Below are positions 47,683-60,843 of a DNA stretch of 64,000 bases, one piece after another; within the stretch, counting starts at the first letter, position 1, and each line of letters opens with the position of its first letter. Below the pieces are notes generated by a model. That model was not told the origin of the DNA. It did no database searches and saw nothing but the letters and a program-made list of their open reading frames with translations. The position numbers and the translations under genes were made by a program. The stretch is from positions 248,001 to 312,000 of the forward strand of contig JADCRB010000001.1 in the NCBI GenBank assembly GCA_021464245.1, written 5' to 3'. The stretch is from Carallia brachiata (lineage: Eukaryota > Streptophyta > Magnoliopsida > Malpighiales > Rhizophoraceae).

Positions 47683-50067
47683 TGCTTAAAAGAGATTATG
47701 AGACACTATAACTACTTTTTTTATTTTATAAACAAAATTATTAGATATCAACAAACTAATAAAAAATAATATAAATTATTAACTAATTAAATTTTTTAAA
47801 AATTAATAAATTATTAATTATATTAAATAAATTACATAATTATCTTAATACTACATAAAATTAGATTATGGAATTAAAAAAAATAAATGACAAGGAGCCT
47901 AATGCGTTTTGGTTCAACAGCTAGCTGCTGCAGTGAGCGGATATTAATTAGTGGCGAGATTACATTAGTTTTGTTGGCTGCTGTGTGAAACGTGGAGGTT
48001 AATTGTGGTGCGTTCTGTTCGGCTTTGTAATTGAGTGCACCAATGATTGAGAAGTGGCGGACCCCACTATTACTCTGCTTTGAGCCGGTAGATCTCGTGT
48101 CGCACGTGTACCATGTTTTTTCTCTTGTTTTTAAAATAAAATTCATGGTTCTCCAGTTGATTAGAGTTGTATTTGGTTTTGGATCACTTTAAGTTATGTT
48201 ATTTTTGAGTCACTCCATATTTAAATCAAGTTTGAATTGAATTTTATCGGAGAGATTCAAGTCAACACATCAAATCAAATTACAATTGGACTTTTTTTTT
48301 GAACATGTATTACTTTCAAATTCTAAATTTGATGGTAGCTAAATTATACTAAGTAGTTAATCGTATGTATTAGGCCACCATTTTGTTGATTTGGAAATAG
48401 ATCAACATGAGTAATGTACTTTGATTTGTCAATTTGAATCCTGAATAGAACTCGGTCTATTAGGATTAATTTATTAATAATCTTCTATTAGTATTGACAT
48501 GACTGGTTACAGACATATTAATTCGGATTGAAAAATATAAAATATCACAACTTGAATTTATAATAAAATTTACGTACGAATCAAACTTTCTTGTTACCTA
48601 CTACATCAATGTTGACATAGAGATAGAACAACAGCTAACCAACTTAATCGAATTTTTGTATTGGAAACTCCAATTAACCAAAATCAAAGTATGCCACTCA
48701 AAATGATCAAATTCCTCAAGTTCATGTTCCAAATTGACTAAAATCAAATCCTAATTAACAAAATCCAAAAAGTTGACAATCCAATTCGTATTTAACCACT
48801 TGTAATATTTAGGTTTGTAGTAATAGAGAATTCCCCTGGAATTATGGGTGTTCAAGAATCGCCTATCCCCTCAAAAATTGCTCAACCTAATCTGTCTAAG
48901 TTTGTATCTGACAAATTAAAAAATAAAAAAACATGAATACTTTTCAAAAAAAAAATTATCCAAGCAATTTGGAAGCGAATTAAAAATTTTCAATATCGTC
49001 AAAAACTGATATAATCTGGACTAACAAGTTAATAGTAAGATTCAAAAACCAGTCCCAACATAATCAGCAAAAATCTGAAGGTCAAAAGCTCTTAGTCTGT
49101 GCAGCTGTTGTCCTAAGCTAAAAATCAGCAGACATTGCTCCACAATACTGAAACAGAGTCTTAATTCAGTGTGCTTTTTCATCATTTTTTTTCTTTAAAA
49201 ATCAGTAATTGTATTGTCCTTTTTTTTTTTGGTACGTGGGAAAGTAAATTTTGTTTTTTGTTAAGATAATAATGAAAACACTACTCTTCATTAGTCGTTT
49301 TGTTATTGTTTGAGTTAAACTCTAACAACAAATAAGTAACGAATGATTGGCAACATGAGCTCAGCAAAATTAATTAGGACGCTTGATGGCATGAAGTTGA
49401 CGCTTAGCATTGGGTTTGGACAAGAAAGTAGGAGAGGAAAGTGGCTGCTAGAAAAATGGGAGCGAAAAAAATTAGAGGTGAGAAAAATTTTTCGTTGTTT
49501 CTTGTATTTGGGAAATGATAATAGAAGGGAATAAAATTTAAAAAAATTTTATTTGAAAAAAGATAGAATATGAGGAGAATGAAACTAATATGTATTAGAA
49601 TATAAATTTTATCCATCATAATAAAAACACTACATATATAATATGGGCAATAGGTTCATTTAATAAAAATAGTACAATAATTAACAATTTTTTTAATTTT
49701 AGGAGGAATGAATTTAGTAAGTTATGCAAAAAAAATTAATATTCCCCTATCCATTTTCGTTTTGGCTAAGAATATTTTTCAAACATAAAGATTAACTATT
49801 TTACCTTTTTTTCATCTCTCTTCCTTTTTTTTTTTTCCCTTCTAAACACAATGTAACTTACACCCCAGATGTTAATTCAATCATATCATAATTGAGTAAT
49901 TAATTTCATAGTAGTCCATAGATTTAGATTAAAATATGTAGCTCATGCCCAGTTTTGACATAGAAAATTGTTCGTCCTACCACTGATAGCCAAAACCTAG
50001 TCCGATCCTTAGATAGCTAATCAATTCTGACCATGTGAGTACTTTCTGCCGAAAGCTAACACTCTCC
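47683..50067. other. Intergenic DNA
   Basis: A GC-richer 230-base stretch (47885-48115) includes a GCACGTGT G-box-like site near 48101 but no gene I can support. The remainder is AT-rich with short frames. Confidence 0.35.
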
Positions 50068-50070
50068 TAA

Positions 50071-50422
50071 GGGCATGTTTGGTGTGCGAGGAAAATTAAG
50101 AAGAAAAAAAAAGTATAATTATTATTATTATTATTTTCTTATTTTTTATATCACTCTAAACAATTTTATTTTTTTTCCACTTTTTCTCTCACAAATTACT
50201 ATTTACACTTTCTTTCACCATATTTTTTTTCTCTCATTTTTTTCTATCACCCAAGCAATTTTATTTTTTCTTCACCTTTTCTCTCACAAATTACTATTTA
50301 CTTTTTTTTACTTATTTTCTTTCTCTCAACTTTCTCTACTACTCTAAATAACTTTATTTTTTCTCTACTTTCCTTCTCTTTCTCTTCCTTTTCTCTCCTT
50401 TCTTCGCACTCCAAACACACTC
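50071..50422. mobile_element. Tourist-like MITE of a second family, 352 bp
   Basis: TAA target repeats flank it (50068-50070 and 50423-50425). The left end GGGCATGTTTGGTGTGCGAG and the right end on the other strand, GAGTGTGTTTGGAGTGCGAA, form an inverted repeat of about 24 bp. The interior is pyrimidine-rich on + with repeated TCTCACAAATTACTATTTAC words (50190 and 50283). No coding capacity. Confidence 0.8.
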
Positions 50423-50726
50423 TAAATTATTGAATTTAATTACGTAACTTTATTTTAAATAATAATAAAATAATTGTATAATTATTTAATAATATTTAAT
50501 AATTTATTTATTTTTTTAATTTTAATCATATAATAATTTATATAACTTTGTAACTATTTAAATATTATTATTTAGTATTTTCTTAATATTATATATTACA
50601 GGAGGCAACATATATATCACATGTAATCAACCAAAAAAAAGAAATATTTATATCACATGTATATGGTTAGTTTAAAAAAAAGAAAAATTGAAGACATAGA
50701 AAATAATGGTGACTGGTGGAGATGAG

Positions 50727-51682
50727 TAGGGCTGCAAATGAGCCGAGCTGAGCCGAGTTTGGCCAGGCTCGAGTTCAGCTCGTTAAGGAATTCTTCAGGC
50801 TCGAGCTCGACTCGAGCTCGGTTCGAGTTTTGGAGGTGGAGGCTCGAGCTCGACTCGTCACAATATTACTGAAGCTCGGGCTCGGCTCGAGCTCGGCTCG
50901 ATTTGTATTTCTTTTTTTAATTTAAGTTATATATATATATATCCTTTTTCCATTTGATTTATTTTATTTATTTGCTATATATGTTATTTCTACTTTATAT
51001 AAAAATAGAAAATTTATATAAAAATATATAAAAATAGAAAAAATAAGAAAAATAAAAATATCAAAATTACTTTTTTTATATAATTTTATATAAAAAAGGG
51101 AAATATATATATGTAAAAAATAGATATGTGGATAAAAGCCAATTATTCATTCAATCGCTATTTGATTGATTGAATTCCTAATTGTATAACTAGCCACATT
51201 ATGATCATCAATCAATTTACTTAATTGTATTTAAATTTTCTCTAATTTAAAAAAATTATATTCTTTTGCAAAGAAAAAATAAATATGCAAGTTTATTTTA
51301 ATTAAGAAAAAATTCAAATAAAAAAAAGAGACAGGAGGAAATAATAGAGGTTGAGAGCATTTGAAAATAAATAAAAAATTAATATTAATTTTATTAGTAT
51401 TTATATTAAAAGTTAAATGATACAATTAAGTATTATTAATATATTAAATGAGCCCACAATGATACATATTAAACGAGCTCTTAATGATATATTTATCGAA
51501 CTGTTCACGAGCCTGTACCGAGCCGAGCCTGCTATTGTTCAGGCTCGGCTCGTTTATTAAACGAGCTTTGGTTTTAGGCTCGTGTATCGCTCATTTAGTA
51601 AAATAAACGAGCCCGAAACCGAGCCTTTACCGAGCCGAGCCACCGAGCTTTTAACAAACGTATCGGCTCATTTGCAGCCCTA
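50727..51682. mobile_element. Non-autonomous hAT-type MITE rich in GAGCTCG/GCTCGAG, 956 bp
   Basis: An 8-bp target duplication GAGATGAG flanks it (50719-50726 and 51683-51690). The terminal inverted repeat TAGGGCTGCAAATGAGCCGA is perfect in the first 20 bases on both ends. Sub-terminal blocks are dense in GGCTCGAGCTCG on the left and the inverse on the right. The core is AT-rich and non-coding. TAGGG-TGCAAA ends are a hAT hallmark. Confidence 0.88.
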
Positions 51683-51690
51683 GAGATGAG

Positions 51691-52286
51691 CCCTTTGTTT
51701 TCAAAAACTTGCCAATTCACAAACAAACAAAAACCTTGACCTACTTGAGTCCGATTTGGAGTCCTAGACACTAGCTGGCCCCCTGTGGGCCCACTGTTGG
51801 TCCTGCATTATTGGATGTTGCCGCGTCTTTTTCTATCTGGGAAAGATTCTGCTCAAGAAAATTTGTCGCCATTCAAATTAATAAATAATTAATTTTTTAT
51901 AATTACATTAGTACTTTACCCTAGAATAATATGAAATGAAATGATGATATATATATATATATATATATAATTATAAAAAATAGTTGTTCAGTTGTAAGTT
52001 AATGCGTTTTTAAACTGTAAGTTTTGGATTTGAATTTTTACGTGTGTGTTCTTCTTAACTGGTTCATGCTGGAGACCATACTAAATATAAATAGTGATAC
52101 GTAGCGTTGAGAGAAGACTTGCTAACCTGAACTCCAGTGATAAAGTTACGCTTAACTCTATTAGTACTTGAGAGGTAGATCAATCCCTTTGAACTGTTGG
52201 ATGAGATTTTAATAAATAAAAATTATCTCGACCTCAATTAAAATATTCAATAACAGACCTGCGTAATAAGCTCTTTTTTTACCTAT

Positions 52287-52322
<36 letters not shown>

Positions 52323-53640
52323 AATTTTTTCAAAGTGATTGTACATGATTGGAAGTTGATTTCATTTCAATACAACGATAGAGATAAAATTTTTTGAACA
52401 TATCCTTCAACTACAAAACGCCACCCTTTTCTATCAGTCGGTTTGATTTGAACTCCATGCCTTACAGCTTAGTTAGCTCCCTAGCCCACTGCAGTATCAT
52501 TAAGCCAAAGTTCTTTAGTTTTAATTGATTGTTTGTTTGTTTGTTGAAAAAAAGAAAAAAAAGATTGTTTTTGCTATGTTTTTCATTTTGTTAATTTGTC
52601 CCATAGAAATTATGTGGGCGACTCTATTAACTTTGAGCCAGAGCTTGTTGGTACAGGATGCGACCTGTTATGTATATGATATGGTTATTCTTATAGTTCC
52701 TCTCGGCCTAATCCGGCACGTATTATATAGTATTAGGTTCGGTTAAGTAAGACTAGTATTAAGGTCTTAACTGAGTTTATATTTCCCAACTTATGGGTGG
52801 GGACAGGCACAACCCATGATGAGTAAGGGTTCAGACATGGCCCAAGCATGCCCATAAATACCCAACAAGAATTTTTTTTAAATGTCTTTAAAATCAAAAT
52901 AAGAAAAATAGGCAACAAACTATGGCTGTTTGCTAGTCAAATTAGATAGTTTTGAAAAAAAAATTACAATAAATCTATCATAGTAGTGGTTTAAAAATTT
53001 TAAACTGTAATTAATCTGTCAACCGTTTAAACAACTCAATTAATTCATAAAATAGGCAATTGGTTTGGACAGTTTACCTAATTCTATAGCTTATCTTTTA
53101 AATTTTTTCTATTTTTTGAAACATTCATATAAAGTAAAATTTGAATATCTTAGTTAAATATTAAATCATGGTTATTAGTTTATTTTCATAAATTATTTGA
53201 TCCTAGCGTGCAATGTTTTGCTTGGATTTTGATGTGAAGAATAGTATAAATGCCTTTTCAGTGACTATTAGTTTATCAAATCAACTTTTTTTTTTGTTTT
53301 CTTTTGAGCAGGAGCTTCACTAATCACCTTGTTCACTCATAATGTTCAGAATTGATTAAGAATCAAGTATATAAAAAATCCATCCAAAGACACCGAACAA
53401 ACTAAAGAAAAATCTAAGTTTTTTTATTGGCCTCAGTTTTTCTATAACTTTTGTTATATATCTATCCAAACCTCTATCTAAACCTCTATCTTATTGTCGT
53501 GGAAAGAAAAGTTCTAAATAAAATCTAAATTCACCACGGTTGCAGGCAGCTTGAGACTTCGTCCATATCTTATTATCATCCTTCTCTTCGTTTTTCTCTT
53601 TCATTTTTGGAACAGTGTCATTTTTAGTGTGTGTATATAT
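51691..53640. other. AT-rich intergenic DNA with SINE-like remnants
   Basis: (AT)n microsatellites lie at about 51948-51969 and 52290-52317. A - strand SINE-like element is listed separately. A further weak pol III-like pair occurs near 51985-52040 but is not convincing. No supported gene. Confidence 0.4.
52319..52515 (-). mobile_element. SINE-like element, minus strand
   Basis: Read on -, TGGCTTAATGATACTGCAGT (52507-52488) resembles a tRNA-like 5' part with an A-box, and GGAGTTCAAATC (52456-52445) is a good B-box. The body then runs into an (AT)n tract at 52290-52317, a common kind of SINE 3' end. Boundaries are approximate. Confidence 0.45.
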
Positions 53641-53650
53641 ATACATTAAG

Positions 53651-53769
53651 TAAGGTCAACTGGTTGAGTGAGTTGTTTCTCAACCAGTAGGTGGGGGTTC
53701 AAATCCCACCAAATCTCACTTCTCCCTCTCCAAATGCCCAATATGACTCCTTATAGAAAAAAAAAAAAA
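53651..53769 (+). mobile_element. Short tRNA-derived SINE with poly(A) and target repeat
   Basis: The A-box-like CAACTGGTTGAGTG (53657-53670) and near-consensus B-box GGTTCAAATCC (53696-53706) are followed by a C/T-rich body and an A14 tail (53757-53770). ATTAAG flanks the element on both sides (53645-53650 and 53770-53775), consistent with a short target duplication. The T-arm GTGGGGGTTCAAATCCCACC folds perfectly, but no acceptor stem exists, so this is not a tRNA gene. Confidence 0.7.
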
Positions 53770-53775
53770 ATTAAG

Positions 53776-55679
53776 GCCGGATCAGGTCAGTTAATCGCAG
53801 TTTTCAAAACTAAAAAACTACTATCAATCCACCCTTAATGGTTTTGTACAATTTTGGCAAATACGGGTAAATTTAGTATAGGTTGGACGATTTTTGACAA
53901 ATTAGGTGATTTATAAATAGCCCTACCTTGAACCATGGTTCAATAAGATAAAAGTATTAAACTCTTCCATCGAACTAAGTGCAATAATTTACATATTTTC
54001 TTTATTTTTATTTTTTATTTAGTAGAATAGAACACATTACCAATTTATAAGGATTTTTTATTCATTTTTTTTAAATCATGAATTAAAAAAGTTAAAGATA
54101 ATATTTATATGATGTACTTATTTAAATTTTAATAAAAAATTATATGTGATTTAATATTTTGTTTTTTATTTTTTATTAAAATTTAATATTTTATTTTTGT
54201 AATTAATTATTTTGAATCTCAAGTTGAAATATTAAATAATAAAAAATTGATATTTTTCAATCTTTCACTTAAATTTTATATTTATTTATTTATTTATAAA
54301 AAATGCATAACACTATTTAAAAACGATAAATGATATATGCGCGATTCAATTTAAGTATAGTTAATGACCTAAGCACATCACAATTTAAACACAATTAATG
54401 ACTTAGATACGATAAAGTAAGCAACCTAATTATAGCACGATGAGTGGCTTAGACACAATACAGTAAATAGCCTAAGTACGACACGACACGAGCTCATAAT
54501 GCTTAATTTTATGAGCCGTATTGGACTTATTATCTAAATTTTTAAACACGGTACGACACAGTATAAAAGACAGATGAGCCGTGTTAAAATACAACACGAA
54601 ATAAGTGGGTTAAAAAAAATTGGGTCGTGACTGACACGCCATGACCCATTTGACATATCGACTATAAGTGAACAAGAATTAAAATATTGTCATAATACTG
54701 TCAAATCGTTGTAATCTAGTGTTTAAAAGATTTTATTTGTATTATGATATTATAAATTCAAATTTTTATTAAAGTGTTGGGATGAAACTAAATATAAGTT
54801 TGAGTCCACATAGTTATGGAAAAAACTGATGATTGTTATTAAATATTATAGAATTTGCTCTTCCATAAATTTAACATAATAACTTAATTTATTATATAAT
54901 ACACCCAACACAATCCTACTTAACGAGTTTATTGTTGCCACCTTGATTTCTCACCTTTTAGGGAAAAAAAGGATATTACCATATAGATCTACGCTTTGAA
55001 TAATAATTGTGATCCCACCGTTCAGTTTTTTTCTCTCCCTCCTTTTTTTGTTTGAGAAAAAATATTTTCTAAATGCCTATGGCTGATGAGAATTTGAATC
55101 TGCCCAAAAATTTCTAATCATGCCTTAGCTTGTTGGGATGCACCTTTATAATGTGCCTATAGCGAAGTGAAGTCATTAGTGACATAATATAATTAGTTAC
55201 TATATATATATATATTAAAAATAGTAGGTAAGCAATAAATAAAATAATAATAAAATGATATAAATATTAAAATTTGAGAAAAAAAATAAATTATTAATCT
55301 GTTAGATATTATTAGATAAATTATATAACTATTTTATTAATAATTAAAATTTAGTGTAGTAAAGTTCTATATATATTTCGAGTTCAATTTGCAAGAAATA
55401 TGATTGTTGCCTTTTTCGAGTAAAAAGTGGTTAATTTGAATTGAAATATAAATAGCAAAGAGTCCAATGATCATTTTATTACAAATATTTTCTCCCTATA
55501 TCGTTCTTACGCATTCATCTCGTCTCTCTTTTCACTTTTTCCTTTTCTTCTACGCCACAAAACAAATTGCGTCATCTGACATATATGAGATTTTTTTTTT
55601 TTTTGTTATAAGAAAAACTGACGAATTAAGAGAGTAGAATATAATTACTACAGTTTAAATATAAAATCAAGAGATTTTA
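53776..55679. other. AT-rich intergenic DNA
   Basis: No supported gene. Around 54340-54660 there are iterated GACACGACACG / GTACGACACAG-type words in both orientations that look like the sub-terminal part of another hAT MITE, but I could not define its ends. Confidence 0.35.
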
Positions 55680-56763
55680 GATGCTTTTGGTACATAGATT
55701 GAAAAATGTGATATAAGATAGTATAGACTAATATAGTATAAGATAGACTAAGTTACTAGTTTATACTATGTTTAGATGTCATCAAATAGTATAGAATAGT
55801 TATCCTATTTAATATTTAGATGATATAAGATAGAATAGTATAGTATATTAAAATTACTTTTTTACCCTTATAAATAATTGATTTATATTTACTATTAATG
55901 TTAACCTTTTTATTAAAAATAATTAAAATTTAAGTAATGAAATTAATATTTATTTTACATGTTATTATACATTATATTATTATAATTTTTCAATTTTGTA
56001 TAAAAAATATTTTGTAAAATTAAGTATTAATTTTATTTATACAAATAAATTTTAAAATATCAAAAAAAGATTAATATTTTTTTAAAATTTTTTGAGGAAA
56101 AATTAAATAAATTTTAAGAGATAAATTTTCAAATTTATATAAAAAAAGAAAGAATGAGCATGAGAGAGAGAGAGTGAGGAGAGAGAAAGGAAGGGAAGAA
56201 AGAAGAGAGAGGGAGGAGAGAAAAAGGAAGGGAGGAAGGAGGAGGGAGGGGAGAGAAAGGGAAGAGAGAGAGATGAGGAGAGAGAAGAGGGAGGAGAAAG
56301 AAAAGGAAGAGAGAGAGAGAGAGAGAGAGACAAGGATTGAGAGGGAGAAGAGGGAGGAGAGAGAAAGGAAAGAGAGAGAGACGAGGAGTGAGAGAGAGGA
56401 GGGAGGAGAGAGAAAGGAAAGAGAGAGAAGAGGAGTGAGATAGAGAGAAGGGAAGAGAGAGAAGATGAGAGAGAAATGAATTTTTTAAATTTTATGTTAA
56501 TTTTTTTAAAAATATTTAAAATTTATTTTAATTAAGAGGATATTTTAGTAAATATATAATTTATTAACATTAGATGTGGGATAGACTAGCTCATACGAGT
56601 TAGAGGGATAATAATATCTCATATTCATAGGATAATAAGCACACACTAGCCTATCCTATATCTATTTTATTAACCAACTAAACATGAACTAAAGTGAGAT
56701 AGTTGGTCACTAACTTATCCTATCATATCTTATTATATCTTATTCTATGAAACAAACGCACCC
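55680..56763. mobile_element. Large MITE-like element with a polypurine core, 1.08 kb
   Basis: The left end GATGCTTTTGGTACATAGAT and the right end on the other strand, GGGTGCGTTTGTTTCATAGA, are imperfect inverted repeats. Sub-terminal GATAAGATAGTATAGA-like units recur at both ends in opposite orientation. The ends resemble Tourist-type MITEs, but no matching TTA/TAA target repeat was found. A 320-base purine tract fills part of the core. Confidence 0.55.
56156..56477 (+). repeat. Polypurine tract, ~320 bases
   Basis: Almost pure A/G on + (GAGAGA, GGAAGG and GGAGGA blocks), with only a few pyrimidine interruptions. It gives spurious Arg/Glu-rich and Ser/Leu-rich open frames on the two strands. 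Such mirror-like purine tracts can form triplex DNA. Confidence 0.85.
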
Positions 56764-59700
56764 TCCGTCAATAATATTTCAACTATTTGTATTAAAAGTA
56801 TAGAATCAAATCTAATATCTAACATGTTAAATAATAAAATGTATCCTCTTGTGCTCCTGTGAATCTATCTAGATGAATGGAGATTCTACGAGTTTAAGAA
56901 ATATGTGCTTAAAGTTGTTATAATGACAGAGGCCCCATTAATTGACATTAATGGCCCGTATTTCTCACATAAATTATGTAAACCACTTAATTGCTTATGC
57001 ATCAATATACGCAGCAGTTGACCCCAATTCGAAATGAGAATGGAACAGAACCATTAGAACTTCTCAAGATCAAGCAATTATACACCCACAAAGAGCAGCT
57101 TGATTGTCTTGCTACCAAGCTCCTTTTTTTTTTTTTTTTTCAAAAAAAGATCCTTAAGATAGAAATTTTCTTTGGGCAAAATAAAAGATCTGTTTCATGT
57201 ATGTCGGTTATCGAATTTGTGAGTTAAGGCCGGAGTAACTCCGTTTACCGTGTCTCGTTCAACCCAACTTAAAGGAAGAGACTTACCACTCGAGTACTGT
57301 TGGTCCTAATGGGTCTCCTCCAAATCGACCACGGCAATTATCAAGTCTGAAACAAGCACTGTCGATTATCAGAAGAACATTACCTCTACATGCTGTCACT
57401 AAAACTCGAACTCGGGTCAGAAGTGGGAAAGTACGTCAAATTACTATCAAATTACCACGTCAAATAGTTGAAATAGAAAAAATGCTCAATACATATGTGT
57501 TTAATTGAATAAAATGCGACTGCGAGATTTAGAATTGGGTGATGGGAAAATATAATTTCGATGGTGCTGAATTAATTATATATGATTCTAGAACTCCAAA
57601 TTTCACCATAAGCAAATAGATTCATGGGCGCACCATTGTCAAAATTGAGTTCTCCGAATTAAAGCCTATAAATTTTTAGTGTTTGAGAATTTCATTCATC
57701 ATCTCATCCATCAATTGGTTGGGTAAGTTGGGCAAATTCTGACTCCGAAAATCGACCGTATTTGGTTTTTGTGCCGATCAAGCATGAGTTTTCTTTTTCT
57801 TCCATTTCTTTCCTCAGGCTTGGCTCGTAGCAATGCAATGGGAGGCACGCGTGGGACATGAAATTCATATCCAACACTACATATGTTTTTTTTTTTTTAA
57901 TTTAATAGATCTCTCACTAAATTATCATATCAGCACATATCCACCACGTTACTTCTATTGCATTGTTAGTAAATTTTTCCCTTTTTTTTTTTTTTAGTGA
58001 AAGCCATTTAATACTCTTTTTTTTTTCTCTTCTCTCCATCTCCAACTGATTTTGAAATGAACGAACAACAATTTACGATGCAAAGTACGCCTAAATGGAT
58101 CAACCTGGGCATTTCTCATTTTCTTCAACTCTTCAGGACAAGATGATGGTTACAGCCTTGCAGGTATAAGTGAAAGAGTGCTAAAAGTTTTGACTTGTTA
58201 GCATGGGCTTTTATTACCGAGACACAAGTGACAGAACCTAGAACAAATGTAGTCAAATAATTACGATCGTTAATTGTATATTTGTGATTTTTATCATTAA
58301 TTACAATTAATTATCTATCAACAGATTAAAATATGAGATCAATAAATGATTATGATAATGTGATATGTGGATCCGCATCCATTTCGCATTCATTCACAAC
58401 GTTACCAAAAGGGAACGAACATCATCCAAAATCCAACTACACCAAGTAATTAGGAACATGGTAGCGTTGAAGAAAATGACTAAAGTGTGCAAGACACATC
58501 CCATGGGAATCTTCAACCATTTCCCAATCAATCAGTCTCTAAGGCTGGATGTTCAACATGACTTGCTTTGCTTCTATCGTTTGGAGCAGTCTTTATTGCT
58601 TGGATGCATTTGATAATGTTTGGTACCCAATACCCATCAATATATTGCGGAATTTAAAGCCAGTAATCTGGCGACTTGGTGGAATGGTGGGGTATGGACA
58701 AATTCAATTGTGCCAAACAATATAGTATAACTGCAAATTTGCAGGAAACAAGGGTGGAAATCGTGAGCTGGCTTGATCTTGACATTGCAACCTCGGTACA
58801 ATATTGATGAAAGGGGCACTTGAAATAGAAAGTAACCCTAAAATGCCGCCGAAGCTGAACCACATATTATCTCCCTATCCAAAACTATGGTTAGCAGGGA
58901 ACTTGAAAAGTCTGCCAGGAAATGATACAACCTAGGATGCTTTTTTATTTGGATTGAATGTTACTTTCTTTTTTTTTTTTTTTTTTGTCTGATTCAGAAT
59001 TAATCAAATATCCCTAAGAGTCTCTTTGGACCGTAAGTTCTTTTTAAAATTAGAATTCGAGATCTCAAAAATAAAAATTTAAGTTTTTAACCAATGGAGT
59101 GCTATCAAAAAAACGATTTATAATGTTACTTTAGTAACCAGGTATCTACTTGTACTAATATATAGAATTGTGTGAATAAATTTGTTGGTATTATACTTTT
59201 ATAATAGTTTTTTGAGTTGAAATGTTTCGTTAATAACGAATATTTTCTCAAAGATCTGCAGTGGAGTTGTACTGAAAATAATACAGAATGGATATTGCAA
59301 TGTAATACCTTTTTACAAAATAAATGACACTCAGAAAAATAAGTTTTCATACCAAAAAAGTATATTTGGCACGAGTGAATAATGAAAAATGACATCATGC
59401 TAAAACTTTATAAACATGTTAAAAAGTTTTAAAAACCAAATATTGGATCAAATTCCAAGTTAATTGCAAAACTAAGACTATAAGAGAAGATGTAATGCAA
59501 CATTATCGTGCAAACCAAATTATGAAATCACGTGAATTCATGGGGTAGTCTATGATATGACTTCTCGGTAATTTAGTATAGCGACTCTTATCTATTGTTT
59601 TTGACCAAGATAGCGACTCTTATCTATAGTATAGTATGCGCGGTGAAAAGACATAATTTTCTTGACGGCCTATGTTTGATAATGCCTGCCGACACCGTTG

Positions 59701-60843
59701 ACTAGAGAACAAAATCAATATAGCAAAATGAAATGTTGTAGAAATGCGAACATTAGCTGAATATTTAGGTAGAGACACTACCATTGCACTTATTAGAGAT
59801 AAATTATACCTTTGAAACGTGATATTTTTAGGATTGTGTCATAATATAGCATATGTTAAGTTGTCAAAATTAAAAGAAAAAACATTAATCTGTACACTCT
59901 TCTCCCCATTCCACATGCACCGTGAATAAATATGAATATGAATTTTATTCTTGGTTTACCTAAAACAGTTCGAGGTCATGATTCAATTTTTGATGTTATG
60001 AATACGTTCTCTAAAAAGACACATTTCATTTACGTAGCAAGTCCGTAAATGCGTCTCATGTAGCTAAATTGTTCTCGACGAAAGTTGTCGAATTGCATGG
60101 TTTAGTTGACGCATAACAGTCCAACGAACTGCAAGTTAATTATTTAAGAACACGCAGAAAAAGAATCAAACACAATCATTGTTTCTCAATAAAAAAGAAG
60201 AGGATACATATACAATTTATAATTGAACTTATAAGAGCGAACTAATTATCTTCATTTATTGAATGTAATAAATTTTGAAAATTGAGATATACAAAGGCAC
60301 AGAGTTGTACGTTTCTTTAGAATAAATATGCACTTGTTTCCTTCATTGAAGGATCTGGAAAAATAAATATTTGGTACATAAATTAAATATGCTAGAATGA
60401 GTTATAAAGAAAGAAGAGGCATGTCATGTTGCATACCAATGCACAATAATAAATATATTAGGTAGATCCTTGAGTTGTTTTTTGTCAAGGAAAAAAGCTA
60501 CCCTTTTAGCCATAACTGTTAACCTTATTTTTTTTTAACGTAATAGTTTTAACCAAAAACAAACGACACAATTGCTGAGAAATGTTTTGTGTGTGGCCAG
60601 CCGACTAAAGAGTCATCTAGCCACCCTTCAAACTCTGCATGAACAAAAGAACTCCAGATTTTGCAGGATGCCTCTTCTTTATACCCGTAACCCTAAAGCA
60701 CAAGATTCTAAGTTCTTGCGTATAAAAAAATTTCGATGAGAAGCGAAACTCTGCCCGATTCGAAAATGAATTTTTGCCCCTGCGAAAATGACCCTCTTTC
60801 AAAGGCATCATGTCCAACAATATTTTACAGGGAATGTCGCTTA
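56764..60843. other. Intergenic DNA downstream of the TIC100-like gene
   Basis: No supported gene. Open frames of up to 90 codons at 58365-58863 and 59126-59398 show no known motif. A direct repeat ATAGCGACTCTTATCTAT occurs twice near 59578 and 59613. The segment about 60600-60843 is probably the 3' UTR of the gene on -. Confidence 0.4.

Noticed and set aside
53657..53710. Possible tRNA gene (perfect T-arm and good B-box)
   Set aside because: There is no acceptor stem or anticodon arm, and it is followed by a C/T-rich body and poly(A) with a short target repeat; it is a SINE head.
56103..56443. Ser/Leu-rich and Arg/Glu-rich open frames on both strands
   Set aside because: They are produced by the polypurine tract, which has almost no possible stop codons on either strand; not genes.
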